From assembly GCA_964390795.1 (NCBI GenBank), contig CAYMLQ010000060.1, positions 1-20,775 of the forward strand: DNA of 20,775 nucleotides, given 5' to 3'. Positions 20,702-20,775 of the stretch are shown here, piece by piece. Source of the stretch: CAYMLQ01 sp964390795 (GTDB lineage: Bacteria > Verrucomicrobiota > Kiritimatiellia > RFP12 > UBA1067). Each line of letters begins with the position of its first letter. Within the stretch, counting starts at the first letter, position 1. The notes beneath the pieces were generated by a model. It did no database searches and had not been told where the DNA came from. It saw only the letters and a program-made list of their open reading frames with translations. Position numbers and translations under genes: made by a program.

Positions 20702-20775
20702 GGGTGCTTGCAGGGAAAAGCAGGGCCGGGGTGCGATTTTCTTCTGTTGAAGGGGGATGGCCGTTTTTTGAGCGA

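Overview
The window is GC-rich, tightly packed bacterial chromosome from a Gram-negative organism. Evidence for this is an envelope-polysaccharide gene set (six glycosyltransferase-type genes, pyruvyl transferase, O-acyltransferase), a secreted sialate-esterase-type protein and a remnant of a formylglycine-generating-enzyme (FGE) type protein. The style of the FGE remnant and the short dispersed repeats recall the PVC superphylum (Verrucomicrobiota/Kiritimatiellota). That placement is inference; no rRNA or tRNA gene is present to anchor it.

Layout. (1) 1-2032, minus strand: clpB, cut by the window edge, with a 419-base AT-richer spacer upstream. (2) 2452-6099, plus strand: an alkaline-phosphatase/phosphodiesterase protein resembling EboF and a dehydroquinate-synthase-like protein resembling EboD. 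Both are components of the ebo metabolite-trafficking cluster. Between them lie about 1.2 kb of debris: consecutive strong inverted repeats, a gutted FGE-family pseudogene, a heptanucleotide repeat tract and an ATPase fragment that stops directly at its Walker A motif. (3) 6149-6797: a small protein plus nucleotidyltransferase pair of toxin-antitoxin type, overlapping, with a predicted leaderless promoter inside a tandem 13-mer. A secreted CE6/SASA esterase follows (6801-7568). (4) A second heptanucleotide repeat tract (7554-7656) leads into a plus-strand glycosyltransferase operon (7657-11848): GT4, a CgeB-like GT, and two adjacent paralogous GT2 enzymes. (5) Converging on it from the right is a long minus-strand operon: asd, a YrbL-like kinase-fold protein, a DXD glycosyltransferase, an FrhB-like Fe-S protein, a polysaccharide pyruvyl transferase, a PP-loop ATPase, an MBOAT O-acyltransferase and its SGNH partner.

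How the genes work together. The two converging operons most likely build and decorate one surface glycan. The GTs assemble it, the pyruvyl transferase adds pyruvate ketals, the MBOAT/SGNH pair O-acylates it at the membrane, and the YrbL-like protein may phosphorylate a sugar or lipid. The FrhB-like and PP-loop proteins are the uncharacterised parts. A good intrinsic terminator overlaps the pyruvyl transferase stop codon and divides the minus-strand operon, so the PP-loop/MBOAT/SGNH module may be expressed separately or through read-through.

The points most worth following up are the PP-loop protein with its C-terminal Cys cluster, the split ebo-like pair with its hairpin-rich spacer, and the two heptanucleotide repeat tracts.
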